Assembly (NCBI RefSeq): GCF_007747995.1
Contig: NZ_CP036276.1
Span: forward strand, 3,401,001 to 3,465,000
From: Symmachiella dynata
GTDB taxonomy: Bacteria > Planctomycetota > Planctomycetia > Planctomycetales > Planctomycetaceae
Direction of reading: 5' to 3'
DNA: 64,000 nucleotides
The translations under genes were made by a program, and so were the position numbers. The notes beneath the pieces are model-generated. The model ran no database searches. It saw nothing but the letters and a program-made list of their open reading frames with translations, and was not told the DNA's origin. Positions 17,830-27,769 of the stretch are shown piece by piece; within the stretch, counting starts at the first letter, position 1; the number at the start of each line of letters is the position of its first letter.

Positions 17830-19149
17830 CTACGGTCGATCACTTCTTGGAGAGTTGAAAGTGCGGCTTTGCCTATCACGTTGATTCATGCAACGCTTGT
17901 TGCGCCAGCCATAACCGATCAGCAAAAAGCTGCCGAGACCGAGCAGCGCGAAGGTGCTGGGTTCGGGGACGGGAGCGATATAGGGCGTATCTGTCACGGT
18001 AACAGTGACGAACGGGTTGTTCGTGTAAGTGCCGAGGTTGTAATGACTCAAGTTCGCGCCAGGGACCGTCAAAACGAACTCTCCACTAGTCGGAAAGGGA
18101 GCCGCTGAGTCCAATAGCGTGTTGAAAATGAATAGGTCGTCATTATTCGAAACACCTGAGTCGTAGTCCGGGCCAACGCCCCATCCAAATGGATCGCTGA
18201 TCACGTTACCAATGCCATCGCCAAACCCCCGATTGGCTCCACTGGAGTAGGCAGGCCCGAATGGGTCGCCAATACTGTCAAAATAGAGCTCCCTCACGGC
18301 GTTTCCCCAAGGGGCGGTCGCGAAAAGATCACCCGTGGCCGGGTCCATAGCATCCCAGGGGTAACTGTCAAAGTCGTCTGCCGGGATGCCATTCAAGGAA
18401 TCCCATTTCACGGTCCAGACGACGTCGTTCGAATCTGCGCTGGGTTGAATAGTCACGTCAAAATGTGCGGCGGAGATGACCGATGATGCGACGTTGTCGA
18501 ACTCTGCAAGGAGAGGTTCATCAAAGAAATCCGCACTGGCGGCAACTCCAGAGACGCCACTTGCAAAGGCACTGTCTGATGCAGAAACCGTTTTCAAAAG
18601 CGTTCCGCCTGGTTGGTCGTAGACGCGTCCTGTCAAAGTTGATCCGAACACATCGAATTCAAGGTAAAATGAGTCGCTATCTCCGATGCTTTCGATGACA
18701 AGTTCATTGGTAACGGCCCCAGGATCAATGCGTGAAAGGACAACGGTACCTTGCAGGTTACCAGTGGCGTCATTGCGATAGTCCAATGTCAACGCATAAG
18801 CTGAAAGTACGCTCGGATTGGCCCGTGCTAACAAAGTGTGATCCGAGTTGACATTGTTGAGATTATTGGGATTTACGCTGCCCGATACACGGACATTGGA
18901 AAATGTTTCGTTGACATACCCAAAGCCAAATGCCGACCCACCACTGAAAACGGGCGTCGGGTCTTCAACCCGAAGGACATTGCCAACCGAGACTGCGGAA
19001 AATGTCGAGGACGTAGGGCTATTGCCGAAGATCCAAGGCTGGTCGAAGCCGCCGTCAAACGTGTCGATCCAATTGGCATGTGCCGGCGAACAGGCCAACA
19101 CCAAAGTCAGAAGACAGGCGGCGCCCATCCCAAAGCTCTTTGCTGTCAT
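17830..19149 (-). CDS. PEP-CTERM sorted exported protein
   Basis: 439 residues from the ATG at 19149 (GAGG nine bases in front). An N-terminal signal peptide (AACLLTLVLACSPAHA) precedes a beta-rich, Asp/Ser/Asn-rich body. The C-terminus carries a PEP-CTERM anchor: PVPEPSTFALLGLG, a hydrophobic helix, then GWRNKR. After it there is an unusual ~20-residue polar tail (NQRDRQSRTFNSPRSDRP), longer than normal. PEP-CTERM proteins are processed by exosortase and reach the cell surface or an extracellular matrix. No exosortase gene lies in this window. Ligand or structural role unknown. Confidence 0.85.
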   Translation of the reverse strand: MTAKSFGMGAACLLTLVLACSPAHANWIDTFDGGFDQPWIFGNSPTSSTFSAVSVGNVLRVEDPTPVFSGGSAFGFGYVNETFSNVRVSGSVNPNNLNNVNSDHTLLARANPSVLSAYALTLDYRNDATGNLQGTVVLSRIDPGAVTNELVIESIGDSDSFYLEFDVFGSTLTGRVYDQPGGTLLKTVSASDSAFASGVSGVAASADFFDEPLLAEFDNVASSVISAAHFDVTIQPSADSNDVVWTVKWDSLNGIPADDFDSYPWDAMDPATGDLFATAPWGNAVRELYFDSIGDPFGPAYSSGANRGFGDGIGNVISDPFGWGVGPDYDSGVSNNDDLFIFNTLLDSAAPFPTSGEFVLTVPGANLSHYNLGTYTNNPFVTVTVTDTPYIAPVPEPSTFALLGLGSFLLIGYGWRNKRCMNQRDRQSRTFNSPRSDRP

Positions 19150-19216
19150 GGTCTTATCCTCGTCGTTTAGAAAAGGAATTAACATCTAGTCATGGACACT
19201 TGGAATTCACGGAGAG

Positions 19217-19867
19217 TCAGTCATCGGCGAGCTCAATGAACCCGTCAAAGTCGTAGCGGAACGGCGCATTCAAGTTCCCATCAGCATCGGGAAACACATC
19301 GGCCAAACTGGTTTCGGTTTTGACAAACACCCAACCCCGAGCGTCTTCGAACAGTCCAGTCCCGCCGACAATTCTGAAGCCAGAACGGCTGATCAACGTA
19401 CCAGCCTCGCCATCATTGGGGTCAAGGGTGAAGAACCCGGTATACTTGAACCACACTTCGCCCGCCCGGGATTCCATAATGTGGATCTTGCGCCCCGAAC
19501 CGTCCGGATTGGCAGCGGTTCGGTACGGATAAAACACCAAGTCTCCACGGACGATCCCCGCTGTTCGGCTTTGCGCGGCTCCAAAATGCTGATCCCAGCC
19601 GTCCCCGACCAATTCGCCGTCCAGGCGAAACTCGTTGCCAGTCGGAGTCCCATCGTACGTCGCCAATCCCGAACCGTCACCGATGATTGTCGGGTGTTCC
19701 GCGGGATCACCGACCCCCAGGTTGGCCGGCACAAATACCCCCTCGCCACCGGTGTGGAATCGCATCAATTCACCGGCGAGTAAGCAGTCGCCTGTGGATG
19801 ATGTTAGCGCCAAGAATCCCGTCAATGTGGCCACCACGGCAAATCTGCTGCGTACATGATTCGTCAT
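19217..19867 (-). CDS. Secreted beta-rich protein, unknown function
   Basis: 216 residues from the ATG at 19867 (AGGAG eight bases in front); opens a signal peptide (SRFAVVATLTGFLALTSS, end near LLAGEL). The body is beta-strand and Gly/Asp-rich (IIGDGSGLATYDGTPTG, DPNDGEAGTLISRSGFRIVG, GGTGLFEDARGW), the last stretch recalling the allene-oxide-cyclase-like barrel (GTGxFxxAxG). It shares the LLAGEL...RxxTGG opening with the small secreted protein at 17412-17786 (LRAGELKRCQTGG), which may be coincidental. Role unknown. Co-oriented with the PEP-CTERM gene. Confidence 0.65.
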   Translation of the reverse strand: MTNHVRSRFAVVATLTGFLALTSSTGDCLLAGELMRFHTGGEGVFVPANLGVGDPAEHPTIIGDGSGLATYDGTPTGNEFRLDGELVGDGWDQHFGAAQSRTAGIVRGDLVFYPYRTAANPDGSGRKIHIMESRAGEVWFKYTGFFTLDPNDGEAGTLISRSGFRIVGGTGLFEDARGWVFVKTETSLADVFPDADGNLNAPFRYDFDGFIELADD

Positions 19868-20206
19868 CGTCAGCTCTCCTAATAACTGAAGAAAATTCGA
19901 CAAGAATTGCACGTCCGGCTTGCTGTTCTGCAATCAGCAGTGCAAATCTCCCACGACGTCCTTCTGCAAAGCGCGTTGAGGCGGATAATCGGGTACACCG
20001 AATCCGGCCATTGCCCCTATAGGTAAGAACGAAACCGCGCGTCGCGCCGGCTTCAGTTAGAGGACAAGACAGACCGGAAATACGATAAAGCCGATCCGTG
20101 GATAGTCCACAAACCTAGTCTTGCAAGGTACTTGAGGACATTGGACGGTTTTGTGAAAAACCATCTTTCAGGAGTGTCACGGACGCCCGCACAGCAGATC
20201 GCCGTC
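19868..20206. other. Intergenic region downstream of the kinase gene
   Basis: About 340 bases with no convincing gene on either strand. It presumably holds the kinase gene's terminator and the promoter of the secreted-protein gene, but I see no strong hairpin with a T-run. Confidence 0.35.
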
Positions 20207-23200
20207 TCAGTCCGATTCGCCAAGGGGAATCCACTCGATTCCTACACCTTCGGCAACAATCTCCGCGATCCGCCGGCGAACACCGTCGTCATCGAGAGGA
20301 TCAATGTACTGCACGAGTACGAAGCCACGGGCTGCTTGGAGCGCATCGGCTGGGATTTGATCCTTCCAGGTGAAACGTATCCGCTGCATGATCGGACCAT
20401 CAATCGCATCGGCCAATGGCTGTGTATGCTCAGGGCTGAGAAACAGTACTGCGCCGCCAGCATCGATTGCTGCTAAACGGACGTTGCCGATAAACCCTGG
20501 AGTTGTTTCTGCATCCTTGGCTGCGGCCGCCAAGAGCGTCGAGCCGGTGACCTCTCCCGATTGGGCGACATGGACCGTTGTGCTGAGCAGTCGAAAGTGG
20601 TCCGTGGCGAATTCGCGGGTAAAGGACATCGGCAAAGGATTGTCGGACAACAACCGAAAGGACGTCCAGCCGTGGGGATCGGACCGAGCATGATATTGTT
20701 TCCCCGCTCGCGTCGTGACGTTTACCTCCAATTCATTGTCCCAATCGATATCGTGACACGCGACGCGAACCACTGGACCGATGTGTCCCGTCTCTTCCGC
20801 CAATTCGCGGAATGGTTCCCACGGCGAGTCCGGATAACTGAGGCGGGTCTTCCAGACTTTTCCGTCTCGTGTCACCGCACAGAGTTCCAAACGCATCCCG
20901 GTATCACTGAATCGGTGTCCGCAGACATCAAAGTGAATGATAGGCCCGATCTCGCCAGCATAAGGCGTGGGATCCTGATTGATGAAATGCCAGGGCGTCC
21001 AACCGCCGTAAGTGTCTCGCGACCGGATAGCCAACTCGAGATTGCCATTGCCCAGTAACCGAAATTTAAATGTCTCATGAGGCCGACTGGGATGGGGGAG
21101 CGATAGGGATTTTTGCAGCACCACTTGTTTCCCGTCTACGGAATCCGGTGGTGCCGCAGGAGAGGGGAGTATGTTTTCGGGAATCGAGTCATTAGGATCA
21201 AGATGTTCCGGTGGGCGAAATCCTTGCGCTGGTAGACTAGGATGCAGCTTCAATACAAATATGCGGTCGTCAACGAGTCGACAAACGATGCTGTCGCCAC
21301 GTGGACAGAAGGCGAGGGATCCACAACCTGCTGGCAATGTTTCAAACTCGACTAATTTCTGACCGGTAGAAACCTGCCAAGCGATGATCGTGCCCGAGGC
21401 ATCGCCACTAAGCAGCGTCTTGCCATCCGGCGAAAAAGCCAGGGCCTCCACGCCGTCCCGGTGGGCGGTTAAATCGAGTTGCAATTCTCCAGAACGCGGA
21501 TCCCACAGCCGAACACTTCGATCCTGGCCAGCAGTGGCTAGGTAACGACCGTCGAAGCTGAACGCAAGGCAGCCAATTCCTTCAGCATGGGCCTGGACAA
21601 TCGAACGACCGTACTTTCCCGCTTCGATGTCCCAAAACTTGATGTCGTTGTTTGAATTCACAACCAGCCATTTGCTATCGGGAGAGAAAACTAGCTGGTG
21701 CCAATCAATTGTTTCGTCAAGAGTCATCTCGTCCAAAGAATTCGCATCAAACAACGCCACCGTCCCATTGCGACTTCGTTGGAAGGCTAATATCGAACCG
21801 TCTGGGGAGTAGAGTCCCGCATTGACACCAGCGTCAGTCTCAAGATCCTTGTGTGCAATCATGTGACGCGTACCTAGGTCATACAAACGCACGTCAGTGT
21901 GGGAATCCTCCACCGCGCATAACCGATTGGTCGACGACGCAGAGATCCAATAAAACCTTTGGGTTTCATCCGCCCACGAATCCGTGGTCTGCAGAGTTTC
22001 CAGATCGCATAAATAAATTCCCTCGCCGATGCACGTTATTAAGAATTTGCCATCGTCTGTGAACTCGATACACCTGGAATAAGCACCCTTTCCGGAAACG
22101 GTTTGCCACAATGAACTTGGTGCGGGGGCCCACCATTTGACGGCACCATCCGTTCCGGCGGACGCTAAGTGACGTCCGTCCGGGGAGAACTGCAAACAAT
22201 ACGCTCGGCCGTCATGTGCAGAAAATGTTTTGTCCGCCTTGAGTTCCGTGACGTTCTCCGGTGGTTGCCCGGGTAACGTCCAGATTCGGACGCTCCCACC
22301 TCGATCAGAACTGGCTAGCCGTCGGTTTTCGGGAGAAAATGTCACACTCTGAACACTGTCATGATGCTCACCCACACAAAGCAATCTGCCTGACTCGATT
22401 TCGTTGAGACTGACTCGATGATCGCTACCGCCCGATGCCAACCAGCGATCATCGTTTGAAAACGCAACGCAAGATAACGTGGCTCTTTCGACATGCCTCA
22501 CGATACGAATCTCTTTCATGGCATCCAGATCCCAAAGGCGAACTGTCCCATCGCGACCTGCTGATGCCAATTGCTGGCCACTGTGCGAAATGGCGATCGC
22601 GCCGGCATTACCCGTGTGCCCCTCCAGCGTACCGAGGGCTGCACCCGTTGTTGCGTCCCAGACGCGTATGACCGGTTCGTTCCCTGAAGATATCAGCCGC
22701 TGGCCGTCAGGTGTGAAGAGAACGGTGTACACTTCGTCCGGATGCGCAATAATCTCGCGATCGAGGTGCAGCCTTTGCCGATCCCAGAGTCGGACCGTCC
22801 CGTTATCGCCGGTCGACCCCAACGTGGCTCCATCGGGTGAAAAGGTTACTCCATTGACTTCCCCTTGTTCAGTGGGGAAGCTGGCCGACTCGGTCATAGT
22901 CGTCGTGTCGTATATGCGGACGACCGAATCTTCGCCGCTAGCAGCCATCCAATGTCCGTCGGCTGAAAATGCCAGCGTATATGCCGGCGTCTCATATTGT
23001 GCGACAGTCATCTCCTGACCGGATGCTTGTTGTTGGAGGTAATACCATTCGGGACCGCGCCGGTCGAGTTTTCCTTCAACCGGAAGATGGCGATTCAACA
23101 GGGAATACACGTGCGTTGGATCGTGCTCCCGCCATGCTTTTTCCGCCAATCGCAGGTCTGCCGCGTAGCCGAGTTGTGCTGCTTGTTCTTGTCTGTTCTC

Positions 23201-24691
23201 GACTTCGGTCAGTGCGTGCTTTAGCTCGGCATTTGTGGATTCCAACTCCTGATTGAAATCCGACAACGAGCGACCGTGCACAACCAGTCCCGCCATGAGC
23301 GTGACCATCGCTACGATGACCGTGCAGATCGCCGCTGCCCAGGGTTTGTTTCGTTTTACCCATTTGACTGTTCGGTTCCAGACAGAAGGTCGTGACGCCT
23401 CGATGGTCATGCCTTCCAAAAACCGCCGCAAATCATCCGCCAATTGCTGCGCCGTTTCATAACGCATTGCCGCGTCTTTGGATATCGCCTTGAGCACAAT
23501 CGTTTCCAAGTCCACGGGAATAGACCGGTTGATCTTCCGCGGCGCAAGCGGTTCATCATGGGCAATGTTTGTCTTGAGGGCTTCATGGTCTGTATCACGA
23601 AATAACGGGACACCCGTCAACAGTTCGTACAAAGTAGCCCCCAGCGAATAAATGTCGCTGCGATGATCAACAAGGCCTCTTTTCCCAAGCGCCTGTTCTG
23701 GGCTGGAATAGCGCAGCGTCCCCAGGACGTCGCCTGTGGCGGTCATGTCGGCACCCGTCTCAAGTCGCGCCAAACCGAAATCGGTCACCCACAGCCGCCC
23801 GGTCTTCTCCAACATCAAATTCGATGGTTTCACATCGCGATGGAGAACGCCTTGCTCGTGGGCTGCGTTCAATGCCTCAGCGGCTTGAATAATTATTTTG
23901 GCCACCCAGCGCAGGTAGTCTTGCTCCGTCGCAACATCACCTGCAGAGAAGTCCGCCAGGACCTTTGGATTCGGAAGGCCTGATGTATTCGTCGCCTCAG
24001 ATTCGTTGTCCGCCGACTTCTCTGGTATTTGGGAAATGAAATCAACGCTGTTCTCATTGTCGAGCGTATCCATAGAGGCACGTTTGGTGGTCGCGTGCGG
24101 ATCAATCTCCAAGCCGCCGCTAAAGACCTTTCGGACGACTGTCCGCAGATCAAAACCGTCCACGAGCCGCATCGCAAAATAATGAACGCCCCGGTCACTC
24201 CCCACCGAATACACAGGAATGATATTGGGGTGGTTTAAGAATGCCGCAGCATGAGCTTCATTTTCAAAGCGGACCAACTGCCGAGGATCAAGCGTGCCGG
24301 CAAAGGTCATGGTTTTCAGTGCAACCCGACGGCCCAGAGACAGCTGCTCCGCCTCATAGACAACCCCCATCCCGCCGCGGCCCAGTTCTCGCACAATCCG
24401 AAAATCACCCAACGTCAGTTGTTCAGAGTCTAGTTCGTTGGGCACATTGGCACAGACGTCCAACTCAAGGATGGTGGCGGAAGGGCTCACCAATTTTCGG
24501 ATGGCCGCAAACATTGGATCAGGGACATCGCCGATCGAATCCAAACGTTCCTGACATGCCGCGCATTGCCCCACATGGGCTTCTAGCCGGTCGAACTCAT
24601 CCCCAGATAAGTCGCCGATCAGCAATGCTTTGATGTCCGCGTTGGAAGGACACTCATCCTCCTGGTGGGAAGATTGCGATTGATCAAGCAT
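20207..24691 (-). CDS. Ser/Thr protein kinase with WD40 repeat tail (Hanks type)
   Basis: 1494 residues. Residues ~20-55 form a zinc-finger-like anti-sigma segment (HVGQCAACQERL, HxxxCxxC). The kinase domain (~95-435) has the glycine loop GRGGMGVVYEAEQ, lysine VALKTM, catalytic loop HRDVKPSN (~285) and DFGLARLE, with an insertion of ~50 residues rich in Asn/Ser between lobes. One membrane helix lies near ~450-470, then a short coiled coil, then WD40 repeats from ~560 to ~1130 (LASAGRDGTVRLWDLD, YLATAGQDRSVRLWDP and others), then a ~350-residue unassigned tail. It is encoded just downstream of an ECF sigma factor. In planctomycetes such kinases replace anti-sigma factors, and phosphorylation of the sigma factor is the likely link. 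Confidence 0.95.
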   Translation of the reverse strand: MLDQSQSSHQEDECPSNADIKALLIGDLSGDEFDRLEAHVGQCAACQERLDSIGDVPDPMFAAIRKLVSPSATILELDVCANVPNELDSEQLTLGDFRIVRELGRGGMGVVYEAEQLSLGRRVALKTMTFAGTLDPRQLVRFENEAHAAAFLNHPNIIPVYSVGSDRGVHYFAMRLVDGFDLRTVVRKVFSGGLEIDPHATTKRASMDTLDNENSVDFISQIPEKSADNESEATNTSGLPNPKVLADFSAGDVATEQDYLRWVAKIIIQAAEALNAAHEQGVLHRDVKPSNLMLEKTGRLWVTDFGLARLETGADMTATGDVLGTLRYSSPEQALGKRGLVDHRSDIYSLGATLYELLTGVPLFRDTDHEALKTNIAHDEPLAPRKINRSIPVDLETIVLKAISKDAAMRYETAQQLADDLRRFLEGMTIEASRPSVWNRTVKWVKRNKPWAAAICTVIVAMVTLMAGLVVHGRSLSDFNQELESTNAELKHALTEVENRQEQAAQLGYAADLRLAEKAWREHDPTHVYSLLNRHLPVEGKLDRRGPEWYYLQQQASGQEMTVAQYETPAYTLAFSADGHWMAASGEDSVVRIYDTTTMTESASFPTEQGEVNGVTFSPDGATLGSTGDNGTVRLWDRQRLHLDREIIAHPDEVYTVLFTPDGQRLISSGNEPVIRVWDATTGAALGTLEGHTGNAGAIAISHSGQQLASAGRDGTVRLWDLDAMKEIRIVRHVERATLSCVAFSNDDRWLASGGSDHRVSLNEIESGRLLCVGEHHDSVQSVTFSPENRRLASSDRGGSVRIWTLPGQPPENVTELKADKTFSAHDGRAYCLQFSPDGRHLASAGTDGAVKWWAPAPSSLWQTVSGKGAYSRCIEFTDDGKFLITCIGEGIYLCDLETLQTTDSWADETQRFYWISASSTNRLCAVEDSHTDVRLYDLGTRHMIAHKDLETDAGVNAGLYSPDGSILAFQRSRNGTVALFDANSLDEMTLDETIDWHQLVFSPDSKWLVVNSNNDIKFWDIEAGKYGRSIVQAHAEGIGCLAFSFDGRYLATAGQDRSVRLWDPRSGELQLDLTAHRDGVEALAFSPDGKTLLSGDASGTIIAWQVSTGQKLVEFETLPAGCGSLAFCPRGDSIVCRLVDDRIFVLKLHPSLPAQGFRPPEHLDPNDSIPENILPSPAAPPDSVDGKQVVLQKSLSLPHPSRPHETFKFRLLGNGNLELAIRSRDTYGGWTPWHFINQDPTPYAGEIGPIIHFDVCGHRFSDTGMRLELCAVTRDGKVWKTRLSYPDSPWEPFRELAEETGHIGPVVRVACHDIDWDNELEVNVTTRAGKQYHARSDPHGWTSFRLLSDNPLPMSFTREFATDHFRLLSTTVHVAQSGEVTGSTLLAAAAKDAETTPGFIGNVRLAAIDAGGAVLFLSPEHTQPLADAIDGPIMQRIRFTWKDQIPADALQAARGFVLVQYIDPLDDDGVRRRIAEIVAEGVGIEWIPLGESD

Positions 24692-24883
24692 GCGGATGCC
24701 TCTTGCACGACTTCTAACGTTCAGTCAAGGGTTTGGAGAAACAATCCCCCATTCAGTAGAACGATCAAGCGCGTCACGCCGGTCAAGAATTGCAGTGCCC
24801 CCTCCCCACAAAGACCGGCCACAACATCATATCTGATAAAAGCTTATACAATAGCTGCGCCCGCGATGTTTAAATGGGAACGT

Positions 24884-25498
24884 CTATCGCAACACGTCGG
24901 GCAAAATATCGCGAAGCCGACGACGAACGCGCCCGTTGGCGAGTCGGACGGCATTGCAGGTCATTTCCAATTCCGCTGCAGTTTCGGCCGGTGTGAAATC
25001 GCGAAACGTCACCAAGACAAACGCTCGCCAAGTCTGATCCGAAATTGTTTCCCGCACTGACTCCAAGGCTGCCATGACATCGTCTGAAACATCACTCTGC
25101 GGATTCGAGTCAGTATCATTCGAAATATGTTCTGCCGGAATATTTAATTGCTGTGCAATGTTTGCACTCCCCCCCGGCGCATTGAGCTGGCGCTGAGAGC
25201 GGCGAAAGTGGTCGCGGATCTTGTTTTCGGTGATGCGCCGCAGCCAACTTCGAAAGCTGCCGCGATTGGCACCACGACGAAAGCGGACCAGTGCCCCTGA
25301 GACGGACAACAAGACTTCTTGAACGATGTCCTCGATGACTTCATCCCGCAGTCCCCGGCGTCGGCACCAGCAGTAAATCAACGGCCCATACAGCTTTGTC
25401 AGTCGCTGCCACGCAACGGCATCATTGGCGCGTGCCCCGTTTAAAAGACTGCTGCGCGTCGACTCGTCGCGATAGCGATAAGGCTCATTATGACTCAT
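24884..25498 (-). CDS. ECF sigma factor paired with the kinase
   Basis: 204 residues from the ATG at 25498; the frame is open to 25552 but the extension is unlike the family. Region 2 (~25-95) includes LYGPLIYCWCRRRGLRDEVI and EDIVQEVLLSVSGAL, then FRSWLRRITENKIRDHFRR. Region 4 (~140-200) has RAFVLVTFRDFTPAETAAEL and VRLANGRVRRRL. It belongs to the planctomycete ECF groups encoded next to Ser/Thr kinases. It lies ~190 bases upstream of the kinase on the same strand. Probably controls surface or signalling genes, possibly those at 12.9-20 kb; targets are not shown. Confidence 0.92.
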   Translation of the reverse strand: MSHNEPYRYRDESTRSSLLNGARANDAVAWQRLTKLYGPLIYCWCRRRGLRDEVIEDIVQEVLLSVSGALVRFRRGANRGSFRSWLRRITENKIRDHFRRSQRQLNAPGGSANIAQQLNIPAEHISNDTDSNPQSDVSDDVMAALESVRETISDQTWRAFVLVTFRDFTPAETAAELEMTCNAVRLANGRVRRRLRDILPDVLR

Positions 25499-25631
25499 GG
25501 GGCCCCGTTTAGATGCATATGGCCTTGTATCGTCAACGCAACACGACCGCATATAATTTGTACTCTAACGGGACATTCGTGCTGAAATCAACTTTTTTCT
25601 AATCTGCGAATCGATTTCAGACCATATCAAA

Positions 25632-25900
25632 CTATTTAGCCCCCCGGGGAGAGAGAAGGAGGAGTCGACCGTAAGCTGATATCAACACACGGGAAATCAA
25701 CGACTCGGCCAAGTCGCGCCGCCGATTGGCATCAGTCAATGGGCTTCGCGCCACACGACTGCGAAACCCAGCGTGATACAACTTCGAGGGCATAGCCCGC
25801 AAATACGTTTCGATATCGCGCAGACTATCGCAGAAAATCAATTGCGAGAAAGCCATGCACAGAAACTGACAGCGACATGAAAAATGTCTGATGCGTTTGT
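25632..25900 (-). pseudogene. IS4-family transposase N-terminal fragment
   Basis: In frame, reading from ~25900, the sequence gives FSCRCQFLCMAFSQL then SLRDIETYLRAMPSKLYHAG and RSPLTDANRRRDLAE. This is the conserved N-terminal block of IS4 transposases (SLRDIE, LYH.GF, LADANE.RD). A methionine-initiated piece starts at 25856. It continues only ~20 residues past the block before stopping; the whole DDE catalytic core is missing. Both ends are truncated, so it is an inactive remnant. Confidence 0.8.
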
Positions 25901-26103
25901 GTTAGATCGTGGTCCCGCTGCAATCTCGTCAGCCGCGTGGCCGGCCGTCCAGTCGGCAATGACTTCGGCGTACTGCCGCCACGATTCCGGGCTGTTGTAC
26001 TTCCCCAAATCGATGTCGCCCCAGTCGATGGTCACACTTTGGCCAAGTTTCTGGCTTTGTGATGACGGTACTTGGGCGGCTTGGGGTTGCGGCGGTTGAG
26101 CAT
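25880..26103 (-). pseudogene. Tyrosine-recombinase (integrase) N-terminal fragment, frameshifted
   Basis: From the ATG at 26103 the frame gives NRRNPKPPKYRHHKARNLAK and hits a stop; shifted by two bases it continues as VTIDWGDIDLGKYNSPESWR and QYAEVIADWTAG. PPKYRHHKA...VTI.G.D..LG.YGSPES...Y..VIAEW is the N-terminal signature of planctomycete phage-type integrases. The catalytic domain (R..H.R..Y) is absent, and the frame runs straight into IS4 transposase sequence near 25895. So a broken integrase was cut by an IS that itself decayed. It marks an old integration end. Confidence 0.75.
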
Positions 26104-26133
26104 GATCTGCCTTTCTCGGAAAGTGAAAACTTT

Positions 26134-26160
26134 GAAAAGCGGTACGCTGTACCGCCTTTC
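26134..26160. promoter_or_regulatory. Inverted repeat hairpin
   Basis: Twelve-base arms (GAAAAGCGGTAC / GTACCGCCTTTC) with one mismatch and a three-base loop, just upstream of the integrase remnant. Either an operator-like or terminator-like hairpin, or an attachment-site arm; role not shown. Confidence 0.45.
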
Positions 26161-26344
26161 AGGCTTCACTGCCGCACTGCCGGAACGCCCGACAGGTAGC
26201 TAAATCCAAGCTCAGCAATCATTTAGAAGAAGTCGGGGTGACTGGCGTTCGTTTGAACCGTTGATCGACGTCTGCGTCGAGGCTATACTGGCGCCGCATG
26301 CTGGGTTCGTTGACGTTATAAGAATTCTTAAGATTCCCGCCTGA

Positions 26345-27736
26345 TCAGTTACCGGAATCCACCCGTGAACACAGGCGATAATGACCGGTTTTGGGCGCTC
26401 CGACAAATTCGACCTTGCCCTCGCCTTTCAACGATTTCAAGTCGCGTTTGACTGTTGGCAATGGAGAGCCTAATTCATCGGCGATGGCGGGCGCCCGTAG
26501 TTCAAGGCCGCTTTGTAGTAGCTGGAGTATCCGGTTTTGACGTACCGCTACAGTATCACCGGACGGTAATACTGGATCACCAACAGGACCATTTACAGTA
26601 TCACGAACAGGATCACCATGAAGGGATTGTGCTGTCTCGTGATCCTGTAACGGTGTCTCGCCATTCTTGGCGGCCCCTTGGACACTTAGTTTATGTGAAA
26701 AGCGATACCCTGGGCCACCACTAACGATCACATCATCAATCTTGCAGTCAATTTTTGCATCCGCCAACAGCGCCTTTTTGATCTGCTTTCGAATGTCTCT
26801 GATTAAACCTGCCGCACTTCGAGCATCTGCCAACTTCAACTCTGCAGCGAGTTTTGCCCCACTGTAACCTCGACCCTTATCGGATTGGATGTCTCGGAGC
26901 AACTTAAGGACACGCCATTTCTTGGTCGACATAGATTCGCTGAATATGACCACTCCGCAGAGCTCCACGCGATCCTCAAAAAACACTATCTGACCACCCG
27001 TGAACGGCTCCGGATCGTTGCCAGTGCCGGTAGCGTCTGTTTCGTCACCGATTGATTCTTCATTGTTCGCGTCTGGTGAGACATCCACCCCCGGCTCGGT
27101 GGTCGTTCGAGTCGGCCGAGCAGTTACCTCATTGAGCACCACACTGCATACGGCAATTGACAATGTCACAACATCGCAGAGATTGAACTCCATGAAGTTT
27201 GGAGGATTCCCATTCCACGATTTGAATCGCTCTACATCAACGCCGTGCTCTTCCAATTGGTCTGATGGGTAGGTTCCAAGTCGCATCAATTCCCAGTTCA
27301 TGACAACGTTTTTCTGTGGCCCTCGAATCGGAATCCATAGATTTAACTGCCCATCTTGGAACTGCCGATCCGCCAGGAACGTTAGCCAGTCGTAGAACCC
27401 GTCACCCCATGGGCGCTGAAGCGGCCAATACTTTTTGCCCCACCCAGACTCGCGGACTGCATCCCCGGCGCTGCGCATCACGCCGATCAGTTTCCTAAAA
27501 CCGTCGCGGTTCCATTGACCAGTCGTGGTAAAACCGGCACTGATTGAGAAGTCACCGGTAATCGACGATCGATCGTGTTCATGACGGCCCGTGTGCTTGC
27601 ACGCACTCTCAAATAGGTCGCGATTCTCTGCGTCGGCGAAGATCAACCAACAGTCCAGCACCGGAAGTTCCACGGCAGCGTGCTCGAACCGCCGCCGACT
27701 CGTTTCCAGCGTGATGCGTTGTTGTTTGGAAAGCAT
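26345..27736 (-). CDS. Winged-helix protein at the end of the type I RM operon, unknown function
   Basis: 463 residues, not recognised as a named family. The N-terminal ~220 residues look globular with Trp-rich stretches (ESGWGKKYWPLQRPWGDGFY, DWLTFLADRQ). The middle (~265-365) resembles a response-regulator-type winged helix (VELCGVVIFSESMSTKKWRV, ending VSGGPGYRF). A C-terminal HTH (~410-455) is of DeoR/MarR-like type (LRAPAIADELGSPLPTVKRD). Starts 33 bases after hsdM on the same strand, so probably in the hsd operon. It may control the system or act as an extra defence component. Confidence 0.7.
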   Translation of the reverse strand: MLSKQQRITLETSRRRFEHAAVELPVLDCWLIFADAENRDLFESACKHTGRHEHDRSSITGDFSISAGFTTTGQWNRDGFRKLIGVMRSAGDAVRESGWGKKYWPLQRPWGDGFYDWLTFLADRQFQDGQLNLWIPIRGPQKNVVMNWELMRLGTYPSDQLEEHGVDVERFKSWNGNPPNFMEFNLCDVVTLSIAVCSVVLNEVTARPTRTTTEPGVDVSPDANNEESIGDETDATGTGNDPEPFTGGQIVFFEDRVELCGVVIFSESMSTKKWRVLKLLRDIQSDKGRGYSGAKLAAELKLADARSAAGLIRDIRKQIKKALLADAKIDCKIDDVIVSGGPGYRFSHKLSVQGAAKNGETPLQDHETAQSLHGDPVRDTVNGPVGDPVLPSGDTVAVRQNRILQLLQSGLELRAPAIADELGSPLPTVKRDLKSLKGEGKVEFVGAPKTGHYRLCSRVDSGN

Positions 27737-27769
27737 GACTGATTCTTGCTGATTAGCGGACGCCCCATC

